This document shows positions 17,745 through 27,229 of a DNA stretch of 64,000 nt, piece after piece. Numbering within the stretch: the first letter of the stretch is position 1; each line of letters starts with the position of its first letter. Position numbers and translations under genes: made by a program. Under the pieces are notes generated by a model. It was given only the letters and a program-made list of their open reading frames with translations, made no database searches and was not told the DNA's origin. This stretch comes from Weissella paramesenteroides ATCC 33313 (lineage in GTDB: Bacteria; Bacillota; Bacilli; Lactobacillales; Lactobacillaceae), in contig NZ_GG697128.1 in NCBI RefSeq assembly GCF_000160575.1, positions 412,750-476,749 on the forward strand, given 5' to 3'.

Positions 17745-17764
17745 GATTGTAGTCATGTTCACAA
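17735..17764 (-). promoter_or_regulatory. predicted promoter of the MFS-DUF4811 unit
   Basis: Minus-strand -35 TTGTGA (17759-17764), 18-base spacer and -10 TTAAAT (17735-17740), about 80 bases before the start. The rest of the 308-base gap before the Apf-like gene holds AT-rich sequence, a 7-bp repeat (ATGTAAG and CTTACAT) and the Apf terminator. Confidence 0.4.
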
Positions 17765-17900
17765 TAAGTTAGGCAAGTACTAATATTAATTAATTGTTTT
17801 TTGACTTCCTAATGTAAGCATATAAATAATGAGACCCCTTACATAAATATAGTATTTATCACTATTCTACTTGTGATGAGTTCACAAATTTTTACCATAA

Positions 17901-17936
17901 AAAAAGATTGAGACACATGATGTGCTCAATCTTTTT
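17901..17936 (-). terminator. terminator after the Apf-like gene
   Basis: AAAAAGATTGAG and its complement enclose a second stem CACAT/ATGTG. The minus-strand side ends in a run of T. It is 24 bases behind the stop at 17961. Confidence 0.9.
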
Positions 17937-17960
17937 CTGTTATTAATCATTAAGTGTTTT

Positions 17961-18743
17961 TTACCACCAACCGTGAGCTTGACGGAAAGCCGTTGCGTTC
18001 TGAACTGAACCGTAACGTGATGTTGCATAGTTAACCATACCTGCAGTTTGGCTAGCAACACTACCTGTTCCCCAACCTTCTTTGGTTTGACCAAGACCTT
18101 GGTAACCATTTGGTGAAACAGCATTAGGATTTCCACCAGATTCTGGCATAACAACTGAATCCCACAAAGCTTCAGTACCACCATTAGCTAAGAATTGTGC
18201 CTTAACTGAACCACCAGCAGCTGAGGCGCTTGCTGATGATGAAGAAGTTGATGCAACTGAAGTCGTTGCTGAGGCAGCTTGTTGTGTTGATGCTGTCGTT
18301 GTTGAAGTTGCAGCAGCTGATACGGCAGCTTCACTTGCAGCAGCCTTTTGAGCAGCAGCTTGTGATGCAGCAGCAGAGCTAGCAGCGGCAGCTGATGATG
18401 CGGCAGCAGCAGAACTTGCAGCAGCTGATGAGGCAGCTTGTGACATTGCTAATGATGCAGCATCGTTAGCAGCAGAATCAGAAGATGCATCCACGTCAGT
18501 TTCAGCAACACTTTGTGAATCTGGCACTTCAATCTTTTGATCAACGAAGATCATGTTGGCATCTTTCAAGTTGTTTGACTTTACCAAGTCATCAACTGTC
18601 ATGTTAAATTTATTGGCAACTTCTGATAACGTATCGCCTTCTTTAACTGTATAAGTTGAGGCAGCGTTTACGATAGACGTACCAGCAACGAAGACTGATG
18701 CAACACCGGCGACTGCTAAGGCTGTTTGTTTCACTTTACTCAT
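17961..18743 (-). CDS. apf: Apf-like LysM surface protein with lytic-transglycosylase-like C-terminus
   Basis: A secreted 260-residue wall protein. A signal peptide ends after IVNA (about residue 27) and is followed by a LysM domain (STYTVKEGDTLSEVA to QKIEV). An Ala/Ser linker of about 90 residues leads to the Apf-type domain: MPESGGNPNAVSPNGYQGLGQ and ATAFRQAHGWW at the C-terminus. The E-S-G-GNP pattern is that of lysozyme-like domains in aggregation-promoting factors and resuscitation-factor-like hydrolases. It probably trims peptidoglycan or shapes cells. The only good ribosome binding site (GGAG) is 14 bases before the ATG, longer than usual. A WalR-type box precedes it. Confidence 0.85.
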   Translation of the reverse strand: MSKVKQTALAVAGVASVFVAGTSIVNAASTYTVKEGDTLSEVANKFNMTVDDLVKSNNLKDANMIFVDQKIEVPDSQSVAETDVDASSDSAANDAASLAMSQAASSAAASSAAAASSAAAASSAAASQAAAQKAAASEAAVSAAATSTTTASTQQAASATTSVASTSSSSASASAAGGSVKAQFLANGGTEALWDSVVMPESGGNPNAVSPNGYQGLGQTKEGWGTGSVASQTAGMVNYATSRYGSVQNATAFRQAHGWW

Positions 18744-18868
18744 AAAAATTAATAACACTCCTACTGGATAAGTTTGAATTCTATATTTAATACCTGTGAC
18801 TACTCAGGTTGATTACTTGGGCATTACCCAACGACAATTAATAGTTTACCAATTTCAGTGTTTGGCAA

Positions 18869-18885
18869 ATTACATTAACATTACA
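18869..18885 (-). promoter_or_regulatory. WalR-type box upstream of the Apf-like gene
   Basis: Minus strand TGTAAT-GTTAA-TGTAAT, a full match to TGTWAH-N5-TGTWAH. It is 126 bases before the start. A second site with one mismatch (TGTTAC-N5-TGTTTC, 18922-18938) is 53 bases further upstream. The remaining 369-base gap also holds two small hairpins (ACCTG/CAGGT and TTGGG/CCCAA) near 18792-18831 in the leader. Confidence 0.65.
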
Positions 18886-18921
18886 TGAATTTGAATTGTT
18901 CAATCAATATCGCTAATTTAA

Positions 18922-18938
18922 GAAACATTTTTGTAACA
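18922..18938 (-). promoter_or_regulatory. near-match WalR-type box, second site
   Basis: TGTTAC-AAAAA-TGTTTC; the first half fits the consensus, the second has T instead of A at position 5. Confidence 0.4.
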
Positions 18939-19035
18939 TAAGCGTTTCTACCCCTATAAAACAGGCATTTATAAAGGAATTATTAAGATAGTTAACTAGA
19001 TAAATAATTACTAAAATTATCCTTAAAATAAAAAA

Positions 19036-19071
19036 ATAAAGACGTTGAACGTTGTTGTTCCCCGTCTTTAT
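19036..19071 (-). terminator. terminator after coaA
   Basis: ATAAAGACG pairs with CGTCTTTAT, with a nested GAAC/GTTC. It follows the coaA stop by 42 bases and is followed on the minus strand by T-rich sequence. Confidence 0.8.
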
Positions 19072-19112
19072 CGCTTTTTGTTACATAAACGTCACTTTGA
19101 AAAGTAACATTT

Positions 19113-20057
19113 CTAAAATTTTCGTAACCATATCGTGTCTATCTCATGATTGGCTTGCTTATGCAAAACTAAGTCAGCACGCTCACGAGTTGGCAAAATA
19201 TATTCATTTAAGTTTGGTAAGTTGACTTGATGCCAGACATCAACCGCAGATGCCACAGCTTCTTCAACAGGTATTTTTGTGTACTCAGCAAAAAAGCTAT
19301 TGTCATCTGGATTTTCTTTTGCGGCAGTCAGCAAAGCACGAAATCGTTCAACATACCATTGTTCAATCAAATCCGTTTTGGCATCAACGTAAATAGATAA
19401 ATCGAAGAAGTCTGACACATACACTGGTGTATTAGCCCCACTTTGTAGTGTGTTGATACCCTCGATAATAAAAATATCCGGGTTATCAAATTCATCATAT
19501 TCACCTGCTAGCACATCGGACATTTCATGAGAATACTTTGGTGAGCGAACTTTATTCTTTCCTTCTTTCAAAGCATTCATAAAAGATAGCAACTCTACCA
19601 TATTATAAGATTCTGGAAAGCCTTTACGATCAAAAATGCCAGCTGCCCTTAGCTTATCATTAGAAAGTAAAAAACCATCCGTCGTCGTTAAAGCGATCTC
19701 CTTTTCAGGGAACGCAGATTGCAACATATATTGTAATAATCGGGCGGTCGTTGACTTCCCAACAGCAACTGAACCCGCAATCCCAATAATAAACGGTCCC
19801 CGTGATGCTGGTCGCCCAAGAAAGGCTGCCCGCTCAGCAATGTCATGCCGATATTGGTCATACCGTAATTTAATATAGGTAACTAATGGTCCGTAAATAT
19901 TAAATACATCCGCCATTACAATGCGATCATTATAAGCCTTAATGTTTTGTAATGTCTGCGGTGTCATATCAATTTTTTCTGGCACCACATACTGACTGGC
20001 TAATTTTTGCCAATCCTCTCTATTAAAAACAGCAAAATTTAACGGTGCTGTCGCCAT
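19113..20057 (-). CDS. coaA: type I pantothenate kinase CoaA
   Basis: Phosphorylates pantothenate with ATP, the first step of coenzyme A synthesis. 314 residues, the family's normal length. The P-loop is GIAGSVAVGKSTTARLL (about 99-115), with the conserved LTTTDGFLLSN and the substrate region FPESYNMVELLSF. The later FIIEGINTLQ and RERADLVLHK motifs also fit. It starts 6 bases behind helD and the two are one transcription unit, ending at the terminator 19036-19071. Confidence 0.96.
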   Translation of the reverse strand: MATAPLNFAVFNREDWQKLASQYVVPEKIDMTPQTLQNIKAYNDRIVMADVFNIYGPLVTYIKLRYDQYRHDIAERAAFLGRPASRGPFIIGIAGSVAVGKSTTARLLQYMLQSAFPEKEIALTTTDGFLLSNDKLRAAGIFDRKGFPESYNMVELLSFMNALKEGKNKVRSPKYSHEMSDVLAGEYDEFDNPDIFIIEGINTLQSGANTPVYVSDFFDLSIYVDAKTDLIEQWYVERFRALLTAAKENPDDNSFFAEYTKIPVEEAVASAVDVWHQVNLPNLNEYILPTRERADLVLHKQANHEIDTIWLRKF

Positions 20058-20063
20058 GCCCCT

Positions 20064-22346
20064 CTACCTCATCTCGTATAAGTTATCAGCCACATTTGCT
20101 AACAGTGGCGTCAATTCTTGAACGGCAAATATCGTTAGTTGATGCATTGCACGAGATGCAATGGTGTAAACAAGTTGTCGTTCATCATCTCCATGATACA
20201 CCTTTGTAGCAGCATCCCACATAATAACCGCATCAAATTCCAATCCCTTTGCTAAGTAAGCTGGCACAATAATTGTACCAGGGACTAATCGCTGGTTTTC
20301 TGTTCGGATAATGGTAACATCCGCCTGATCACGTAATGCAGCATAAGCGACTTCCGCTTCAGCCAAAGTTTTCGTAATGATGGCGGTTGTCTCAGCTGCC
20401 GCTTGATTGCTGGCTAATTGTTGGACGATACCAGTGACCATCGCCTCTGTCGTTGGCACTACGGAGATAGTTGGCAAAGCACCCTTCCGTTCAAACGCAT
20501 CAATTTGGGCACCTTGGATCAAGATATCTTTTGAGAAATCGGTGATTTGCTGTGTTGAACGATAGGTTTGCGTTAGCTCAATATACTCTGACTTTTCAGG
20601 ATCAAACAACTGTGATAATTCATCTTGCAAACTCACTGCGTTTTCTTTCGTAAAAATTGCCTGATTTAAATCACCTAACATGGTAAACCGTGCCTTTGGG
20701 AAACTAAACTTCAAGAAAGCCAGTTGGAACGGTGTATAGTCTTGGATTTCATCAATAAATACAAAACGAATATCACGTTCGCCACGACTACCCTTGATTA
20801 AATCGAACAACATCATATATGGTGTCATATCTGACATTGGTAAAATACCTTGACGCATTTGTTCAATCGTATGTTTGACACCCGCTTGCCATTCAGCATC
20901 ACTGATACCATAATCAGCCAAATTTATTAACTGTGGTACTGTTTTTAAGAAGTGAACAAATTGTTCATTGATATTAATAAAGTGGTTACGATTTACGCCA
21001 CGAATAACCGGCGTAAAGGCGCGCATCACTAATTGTTTTGCAATGAACTTGTACTCTGCTTCGTCTGAATCAAACTCACGTGGATTATCACGTAGCATCG
21101 TATCGTACTGTTCCTTACTCAAATTTTGCACTTCATTTTCTACCCAATCAGCGTGAACCTCATTCCCTGATTTTCCTTGCAAAATCTTCATCAACTGTTC
21201 TTTTGTTGCATGCAGACGGTTTCCAAGTTGATAGTTATCATTAAATGAATAGTAGATATCCGCAATTTTATCTTTGCTAATTATTTCATGGCCCCGGAAT
21301 TTAACACTGCGCAATTTGATATTGGCGTGATTTAATGACTGCGCATACTTTTGCATCGCTTTAAAGTACACACTCGTCCCCTTTAAATCAATCACCTTCT
21401 TTGCAGCACCCGTTGGCTGTGATTCGAATCGTTCTTGTAACGTTTCTAATTGTAACTTAGGTAAACGGCGTGATGCATATTGATAAAATGTCATCTGAAC
21501 CATATTCTGTTCACCTAGTTCTGGTAACACTTGATCAATATAATCATTAAATAATTGATTTGGTGAGAATAGCACGACCTGCCCCGAGGTTAGATGACCA
21601 CGGTAACGATATAGTAAATAAGCAACTCGTTGCAAAACAGCTGATGTTTTACCAGAACCTGCGGCTCCTTGTACAAATAATAAATCAGCCGCTGTATTAC
21701 GGATAATCTTATTTTGTTCTTTTTGAATCGTTGTCACAATCGACTTCATCTTTGTCGTTGACTCACCAGATACGGCGTTGAGCAACATTTGATCGCCAAC
21801 TGCTTCGTCAGTATCAAAGATTGTCACAATTTTGCCGTCTTCAATCTGAAATTGACGCTTCAAAGAAACCTCGGCATCTTGTTTACCATCTGGGGTTTCA
21901 TAAGTGACTTTACCTAACCCACCATCATAGTAGATTGAAGAAATTGGGGCACGCCAATCGTAAATCAAAAAATTATCTGGGCCATCTGAAAATGATGCTA
22001 AGCCAATATAAATTTGATCAACTTTTTCGGTCCCTTTTTCTTGAACATCAATGCGGGCAAAATAAGGACGTTCTGTTAAACGATCCAATACCACAGCTTG
22101 ATGTTCTGCTGAGTTCATCGCCAACTCACGTTCTTGCAACATTTGTTGTTGTTGACGAACAGACATTGCGGTCTCAAATAAGCTACTATATGTTGATGAT
22201 TTAAACCGAACGTCTTTCCAGCCCGATTCTACGTCAGCTTTCTTTTCAACTGCGCTGGCTTGTTGCATTTTATTTTTTGCCTTAGCATCCTGGATTTTTT
22301 CCAATACAGTATCTAGGCGTTTTTGTTCTGAGTCGTACGGCGTCAT
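20064..22346 (-). CDS. helD: RNA polymerase recycling motor HelD
   Basis: A UvrD-like ATPase that binds RNA polymerase and strips it from DNA and RNA. The 760 residues begin with a long coiled coil (MTPYDSEQKRLDTVLEKIQ), have Walker A LFVQGAAGSGKTSAVLQR, Walker B FIDEIQDYTPFQ, LTQTYRSTQQITDF and VPAYLAKGLEFDAVIMW plus SRAMHQLTI. The N-terminal arm that enters the secondary channel and the inserted regions match HelD rather than PcrA or UvrD. Some HelD homologs give resistance to rifampicin; no evidence here. coaA follows 6 bases later. Confidence 0.93.
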   Translation of the reverse strand: MTPYDSEQKRLDTVLEKIQDAKAKNKMQQASAVEKKADVESGWKDVRFKSSTYSSLFETAMSVRQQQQMLQERELAMNSAEHQAVVLDRLTERPYFARIDVQEKGTEKVDQIYIGLASFSDGPDNFLIYDWRAPISSIYYDGGLGKVTYETPDGKQDAEVSLKRQFQIEDGKIVTIFDTDEAVGDQMLLNAVSGESTTKMKSIVTTIQKEQNKIIRNTAADLLFVQGAAGSGKTSAVLQRVAYLLYRYRGHLTSGQVVLFSPNQLFNDYIDQVLPELGEQNMVQMTFYQYASRRLPKLQLETLQERFESQPTGAAKKVIDLKGTSVYFKAMQKYAQSLNHANIKLRSVKFRGHEIISKDKIADIYYSFNDNYQLGNRLHATKEQLMKILQGKSGNEVHADWVENEVQNLSKEQYDTMLRDNPREFDSDEAEYKFIAKQLVMRAFTPVIRGVNRNHFININEQFVHFLKTVPQLINLADYGISDAEWQAGVKHTIEQMRQGILPMSDMTPYMMLFDLIKGSRGERDIRFVFIDEIQDYTPFQLAFLKFSFPKARFTMLGDLNQAIFTKENAVSLQDELSQLFDPEKSEYIELTQTYRSTQQITDFSKDILIQGAQIDAFERKGALPTISVVPTTEAMVTGIVQQLASNQAAAETTAIITKTLAEAEVAYAALRDQADVTIIRTENQRLVPGTIIVPAYLAKGLEFDAVIMWDAATKVYHGDDERQLVYTIASRAMHQLTIFAVQELTPLLANVADNLYEMR

Positions 22347-22424
22347 GTTACGTTCCCCCGATAAAAATTAGTGCTTCTATGTTACACCACTTTGAGCTGT
22401 TTAGCCAGTTATTTTTCACAGACA

Positions 22425-22455
22425 AAAACCAGGACAAGCATTTTGCCCCAGTTTT
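22425..22455 (-). terminator. terminator after recA
   Basis: Two 13-base arms pair entirely with three G-T pairs around a 5-base loop; on the minus strand the stem ends in GGTTTTTG. It lies 18 bases behind the recA stop. Confidence 0.75.
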
Positions 22456-22472
22456 CGTCTACTAATTATAAA

Positions 22473-23618
22473 TTAATTATCTTCAATATCCAATGGTATT
22501 TCATCAGTAGCTTCATCTTGGGCAGCCTCCGGTGCATCAGCTGAACCGTCATGACTACCAATGTAAGCCATCCGAACCTGATCATAAATCTCATCGTAGA
22601 TTGCTTTGTGTTCTGGTTCCTCTAACCAGCGAATAACATTGACCTTTCCTTGACCAATCTTTTCACCCTTGTAAGAGAACCATGAACCTGCTTTAATGAT
22701 GATTTCTTTATCAGCAGCTAAATCAATCATTTCACCAGTCTTTGAAATTCCCTTTCCGAAGAGGATTTCAACTTCAACTTCACGGAATGGTGCAGCAACC
22801 TTATTCTTAACAACCTTAATACGGGTCAAGTTACCAACAGATTTGATATTATCACCATCTGCCTTTGTGGCATCAATGCCACCTTTACGGCGAACATCCA
22901 AACGTACTGATGAATAGAACTTCAAAGCACGTCCACCAGGTGTTGTCTCAGGGTTACCAAACATCACACCAATCTTTTCACGTAATTGATTGATAAAGAT
23001 TGCTGTTGTTCCTGTCTTTAAAATTGCCCCCGACATTTTACGCAAGGCTTGTGACATCATACGTGCTTGCAAACCAACTGATGAATCACCAATTTCACCA
23101 TCAATTTCTGCCTTTGGTGTCAAAGCAGCGACAGAATCGATAACTACCATATCAATAGCACCAGAAGCAATCAAGGCATCAGCAATAGCTAATCCCTGCT
23201 CACCAGTATCTGGCTGTGACAATAATAGTTCATCAACATCAACACCTAATGCTTTAGCATATTCAACATCCATGGCATTTTCGGCATCAATATAGGCAAC
23301 AATACCACCATTTTTTTGAGCTTCCGCAACGGCATGTAAAGCTAAGGTCGTCTTTCCAGATGATTCAGGTCCGTATATTTCAATGACACGTCCCTTTGGA
23401 TAACCACCAATTCCTAGCGCAACGTCTAGCTTCAATGAACCTGTTGGCGTCGATTCAACCTTGGTAAACCGGCTGTCCCCAAGCTTCATAACAGATCCCT
23501 TACCGAAAGACTTTTCGATCTTCTTCAAAGCGTCGTTCAATGCTGTTTGACGTTCTTTTGGATCAGTAATTTTACCTTCTAGTTTTTTGTTTGGATTAAT
23601 ATTCTTTCCTGTAGCCAT
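22473..23618 (-). CDS. recA: recombinase RecA
   Basis: Forms filaments on single-stranded DNA for strand exchange and activates LexA cleavage. 381 residues. Walker [10 protein letters not shown], then [25 protein letters not shown] and the loop [22 protein letters not shown]. The start at 23618 has GGAGG 10 bases upstream; the ATG at 23639 has none. The C-terminal tail is acidic, as usual. I saw no clear LexA box in the 87-base gap before it. Confidence 0.98.
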   Translation of the reverse strand: MATGKNINPNKKLEGKITDPKERQTALNDALKKIEKSFGKGSVMKLGDSRFTKVESTPTGSLKLDVALGIGGYPKGRVIEIYGPESSGKTTLALHAVAEAQKNGGIVAYIDAENAMDVEYAKALGVDVDELLLSQPDTGEQGLAIADALIASGAIDMVVIDSVAALTPKAEIDGEIGDSSVGLQARMMSQALRKMSGAILKTGTTAIFINQLREKIGVMFGNPETTPGGRALKFYSSVRLDVRRKGGIDATKADGDNIKSVGNLTRIKVVKNKVAAPFREVEVEILFGKGISKTGEMIDLAADKEIIIKAGSWFSYKGEKIGQGKVNVIRWLEEPEHKAIYDEIYDQVRMAYIGSHDGSADAPEAAQDEATDEIPLDIEDN

Positions 23619-23705
23619 AATATTTGGGCCTCCACTCATTAACTTTAACTTAACGCAGTTCTAGTGTAACCTAATCAACACTTTTTTTCAACACATCTGA
23701 CAAAA

Positions 23706-24179
23706 TTAAGATTCTTCCGACAATAAAACTGCTAACCAATCAAACCCCGCTGCAACACTTGCTTCACGAACAGCTTGTCGATCACCTTGAAACTGATATC
23801 GCTGGGCCAATGTTTTGCCTGATGGGGTGGCAACACCAATATAAACCGTTCCTGCTGGATGACCTTCTAAAGCATCAGGACCAGCAACACCAGTGAAACT
23901 AATCGCCCAATCAGTTGCTAATTTTTCTTGGGCCCCACGAGCCATTGCCCGTGCTACTTGATCAGATACAACACCATATGTCGTAATTAATTCTGCTGGT
24001 ACACCCACTAATTTCGTTTTTGCTGCCGCTGCATAGGTGACAAAGGCGCCAGGTAACACCGCTGATATTCCACTAACTTCTGCTAAGGTTGCCACAAACA
24101 ATCCAGCTGTTAAAGATTCAGCCGATGTAATCGTTTGATGACGGGCAATTAAACTTTGACCAACCTGCTGTTGTTGCAT
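23706..24179 (-). CDS. pncC: CinA C-terminal-type nicotinamide-nucleotide amidohydrolase (PncC)
   Basis: A 157-residue protein equal to the C-terminal domain of CinA, which deamidates nicotinamide mononucleotide. Visible: ITSAESLTAGLFVATLAEVSG, PGAFVTYAAAAKTKLVGV, MARGAQEKLATDWAISFTGVAGPDA and PAGTVYIG. The N-terminal molybdopterin-binding-like domain of full-length CinA is missing, so this is the short form. Order pgsA, pncC, recA is the common firmicute arrangement. A terminator-like hairpin separates it from pgsA. Confidence 0.92.
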   Translation of the reverse strand: MQQQQVGQSLIARHQTITSAESLTAGLFVATLAEVSGISAVLPGAFVTYAAAAKTKLVGVPAELITTYGVVSDQVARAMARGAQEKLATDWAISFTGVAGPDALEGHPAGTVYIGVATPSGKTLAQRYQFQGDRQAVREASVAAGFDWLAVLLSEES

Positions 24180-24238
24180 GACGATTCTCCTTCCTTATTA
24201 ATAAAGAGGCAAACTATTGTATAAGTGTTTTTTATTTT

Positions 24239-24274
24239 AAAAGGCTGACACAAAAGAAAATGTGCCAGCCTTTT
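24239..24274 (-). terminator. terminator after pgsA
   Basis: AAAAGGCTGaCACA with TGTGcCAGCCTTTT around an 8-base loop, 47 bases behind pgsA and in front of pncC. Confidence 0.75.
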
Positions 24275-24321
24275 TGTGTTAAAGATTTATTGATTATAAG
24301 CCTTTAATTTTGGAACGCTCT

Positions 24322-24906
24322 CTACTTAAACCCATCAGAGAACACATCACGATTCTTGTAGAAGTAATCAATTCCTGAGTAAATCGTTGCAATTAATGCA
24401 ATCCACATCATAATCATCGCAAATGGTACATTGATCATGGCAAAGAAAATATCATGTAGTAGGAAGAAAGAAATTGACACCATTTGTGAAGCTGTCTTAA
24501 TCTTTCCAGGCATAGCGGCTGCCAATACCTTACCGTTATTTTCCACAATCAATGTACGCAAACCAGTAATGGCTAATTCACGGATAACAATAATTGCGAC
24601 CATCCAACCTGGTACCCAGTCAAATTGAACAAAGTAAATCAAAGCGGTCATAACTAACAACTTATCAGCTAGTGGATCCGCAAATTTACCAAAGTTTGTC
24701 ACCAGGTGGTGTTTACGGGCGATTTTACCATCTGCAAGATCAGTTAACGAAGCCCCAATAAATATAATTGCGGCAACTAAGTGCGTGACTGGTAGTGTTG
24801 CACCACCAACTGCCAAAGTTCCCCAATCTGGTGAAAGAGACAATACTAACATAAACACTGGAATCAAAATCATACGAAACACAGTTAGTTTATTAGGTAA
24901 ATTCAT
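24322..24906 (-). CDS. pgsA: CDP-diacylglycerol-glycerol-3-phosphate 3-phosphatidyltransferase PgsA
   Basis: Makes phosphatidylglycerol phosphate, the precursor of the main anionic phospholipids and of lipoteichoic acid. 194 residues with several membrane helices and the CDP-alcohol phosphotransferase motif DLADGKIARKHHLVTNFGKF followed by ADPLADK (about 56-80). It is the last gene of the ymfF-ymfH-rodZ-pgsA unit and starts 21 bases behind rodZ. Confidence 0.96.
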   Translation of the reverse strand: MNLPNKLTVFRMILIPVFMLVLSLSPDWGTLAVGGATLPVTHLVAAIIFIGASLTDLADGKIARKHHLVTNFGKFADPLADKLLVMTALIYFVQFDWVPGWMVAIIVIRELAITGLRTLIVENNGKVLAAAMPGKIKTASQMVSISFFLLHDIFFAMINVPFAMIMMWIALIATIYSGIDYFYKNRDVFSDGFK

Positions 24907-24927
24907 TTTTTATCTGCTCCTACATTC

Positions 24928-25878
24928 TTATCGTGTAAAGGTCATACCCAAGTGCCAAACACTTGCATTACTTGACTGTAAATCAACTGCTTTATTATTT
25001 AGTGACACCTTAGTTGCCAAGGCATTTCCAATTGAAACTGATACACCAGTAGCTGTTGTTGGAATATCAACTTCTTGTGTCTTACCATCTGCCACTGTAC
25101 CATTCCATAATACAGTACCCGCTGCATCACTAACTTGCATCCATGAAGAACCATTCTCAGCCTTCAATTGCATCTTCATTGTCTTGTTAGGAGCTTTCAC
25201 TGAGTTATAAGTAACGGTCGTACCACTAACTGTACCTTGTCCTAAGTCAACTTTATCAGCCTTGGCTGTTTTCTTTTCAGAAGATGACTTTGATGATGCC
25301 TTGCTTGAGCTACTTGCCGATGACGACTTTGACTCACTTGAAGCAGTCGTTGATGTCGCAGACTTCTTTGAAGAGGCTTTTTTGCTAGCCACTTGCGATG
25401 TGGTCACTGATACCGTTGATTGGTTCTTTGATTCTTGCTTGGCTGAACCAGCAAATGATGAGACCACTACCCAAATAATCGCGATAATTGCAACGATGAC
25501 GACACCAATAATAATTTTAGGCATCATACTACGTGTCTTATCAGCAACTGTTTCTTCAGTTTGGTGCATCCCTGCACGGGTCACATTATCAGCATCGACA
25601 CGAGCCGCACTTAAATCAGGCGCAACTGTTTCGGTGTCTTCATTTTCATATTTTTGCATGAAGGCAACGGCATCTAGGCCAACTGCAGTTGCATATTGAC
25701 GTACAAACGCACGTTCATAAAAAGCACCTGGTAATTGATCAAATTGGCCACTTTCAATCGCCGCTAAGTAGCGTTTTTGAATTTTCGTTGATTGTTGAAT
25801 ATCATCAAGTGATAGACCCTTATCAAGTCGAGCTTGTTGGAGCTCTTGTCCGATGGCGCTATTGCGTTCCTCATTCAT
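24928..25878 (-). CDS. rodZ: RodZ-like cell-shape regulator with helix-turn-helix
   Basis: Membrane protein linking the MreB elongation machinery to the wall. N-terminal HTH (about 7-70, IGQELQQARLDKGLSLDDIQ), one membrane segment (about 123-146, IIIGVVIVAIIAIIWVVV), a Ser/Lys-rich linker and a C-terminal DUF4115-type extracellular domain (about 230-316, ENGSSWMQVSDAAGTVLWNG, VSIGNA). 316 residues is normal for the family. It precedes pgsA by 21 bases. Confidence 0.9.
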   Translation of the reverse strand: MNEERNSAIGQELQQARLDKGLSLDDIQQSTKIQKRYLAAIESGQFDQLPGAFYERAFVRQYATAVGLDAVAFMQKYENEDTETVAPDLSAARVDADNVTRAGMHQTEETVADKTRSMMPKIIIGVVIVAIIAIIWVVVSSFAGSAKQESKNQSTVSVTTSQVASKKASSKKSATSTTASSESKSSSASSSSKASSKSSSEKKTAKADKVDLGQGTVSGTTVTYNSVKAPNKTMKMQLKAENGSSWMQVSDAAGTVLWNGTVADGKTQEVDIPTTATGVSVSIGNALATKVSLNNKAVDLQSSNASVWHLGMTFTR

Positions 25879-25939
25879 AAATCTCTCATCCTAACTTTTA
25901 AAATTTAGCATAATAAATATAATTGCATTCTATTTCATT

Positions 25940-27229
25940 TTAACATAATTCCGACATATCAGAACGAGCGATTACACTTGCTACTGAACTAACTGTTGTC
26001 TCAGTTAACACCGTCATCATATCATTGACTGTTAATGCTTGTAAAATGGCAATTTCGTCTTGTAGTGTGGCCTCATCAAAAGTTTGTCCTTCAAATCGAA
26101 TGGCAATTTCCTCTAATTGATTTAACTTATTGATCAAGCGACTGAGTGCATCGTTTTTCACTAAATGAAAACTATCCTTAAGCTGATTGACCTGTGCTGG
26201 CAAGTCAGTAAGCATTTTTGAAACTTCTGCAATCACAAGTTCAGGATCTGCCGTTTCAGCAGCAATTGTTAAGTATGCAAAATTACGTTCTGCATCAAAT
26301 TCTGCACTAAAGTTATCATCAATCAAACCATCATTATACCAATCCATATAAGCTGGTGAAAATTCACCAAAGATTAAATCGATTGCTAGGCTACCAATAA
26401 TCGTCACGCGTAAAATATCACGGCGCGAAAGCTTGTTGAAGTCGATTTCCCAGCGCTGCCCTAACACCACTTTATTGCGAACGACGTTTAACGATACTTC
26501 TAACGGTGTTGTGATAACTGGCTCAAGTTCTGGTATCAATTTAACAACTGATTTCGTTGCTGCACGTTGTCCTGCAGGTGAATTTTTAACCAAAGCTAGC
26601 ATTTCCTGCTCATCAAACGAACCAGTAATTACAACGTCCATATTATCTGGTTGATAAAACGCTGAAAATGCCAAATGAAGTTGTTCTGGCGTAATTTGAT
26701 GGACAGAAGTTGCTGTTCCTGCAATGTCTTGTCCCAACGGATCTCCTGGATATAAACGTGTCAAAATCAGCCGATATAATCTCGAGTTAATATCATCCTC
26801 ATACATATCAATTTCTTGCGTGATGATATCTTGTTCCCGTTGCACAGTCTCTAAGTCAAAATATGGTTCTTGTGTGAATGTTAATAATTCCTGTAAGGCT
26901 GCTTGATTACCAACCGCTGTAGAAACATAGTAGCTTGTGCGTGTCTGAGTGGTAAACGCATTGGCATTTGCCCCTAATTCACTCAATCGGGAGAAAGCAT
27001 CATAATCTGGTTGTGCAAATAAACGATGTTCCACAAAATGGGCGACACCAGCAGGTTGTGATACAAGCTGCCCATGATTCATGAATAGACGATCACGCGC
27101 ACCATAGTCGACTGTCACCATCCCCACCACTTGATGAAAATCTGGTCGAGGTAGTAAATGAACACGCAACCCATTATCCAATGTGACATGCTTTTCCGCT
27201 GGAAAAAAATTCTGCGATTTAGTCAACAT
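25940..27229 (-). CDS. ymfH: M16 family zinc peptidase YmfH
   Basis: A 429-residue M16 (pitrilysin-type) peptidase. The zinc motif HFVEH is present, with the downstream Glu of EQDIITQEIDMYEDD. The start at 27229 has GGAGGAG 6-7 bases upstream and overlaps the end of ymfF by 11 bases, so the two are coupled. The pair YmfF (no motif) and YmfH (active) resembles two-subunit M16 peptidases such as mitochondrial processing peptidase. Its substrate is unknown. Confidence 0.92.
   Translation of the reverse strand: MLTKSQNFFPAEKHVTLDNGLRVHLLPRPDFHQVVGMVTVDYGARDRLFMNHGQLVSQPAGVAHFVEHRLFAQPDYDAFSRLSELGANANAFTTQTRTSYYVSTAVGNQAALQELLTFTQEPYFDLETVQREQDIITQEIDMYEDDINSRLYRLILTRLYPGDPLGQDIAGTATSVHQITPEQLHLAFSAFYQPDNMDVVITGSFDEQEMLALVKNSPAGQRAATKSVVKLIPELEPVITTPLEVSLNVVRNKVVLGQRWEIDFNKLSRRDILRVTIIGSLAIDLIFGEFSPAYMDWYNDGLIDDNFSAEFDAERNFAYLTIAAETADPELVIAEVSKMLTDLPAQVNQLKDSFHLVKNDALSRLINKLNQLEEIAIRFEGQTFDEATLQDEIAILQALTVNDMMTVLTETTVSSVASVIARSDMSELC

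Noticed and set aside
18744-18960. c-di-AMP (ydaO-type) riboswitch before the Apf-like gene
   Set aside because: Leader is long with hairpins, but the conserved G-rich and GGG/AAUCC blocks of that riboswitch are not there.
23619-23705. LexA/SOS box before recA
   Set aside because: No CGAAC-type palindrome matching the consensus was found in the gap.
25262-25699. Plus-strand frame of 145 codons opposite rodZ
   Set aside because: It mirrors the Ser/Lys linker and membrane segment of rodZ, with no ribosome binding site.
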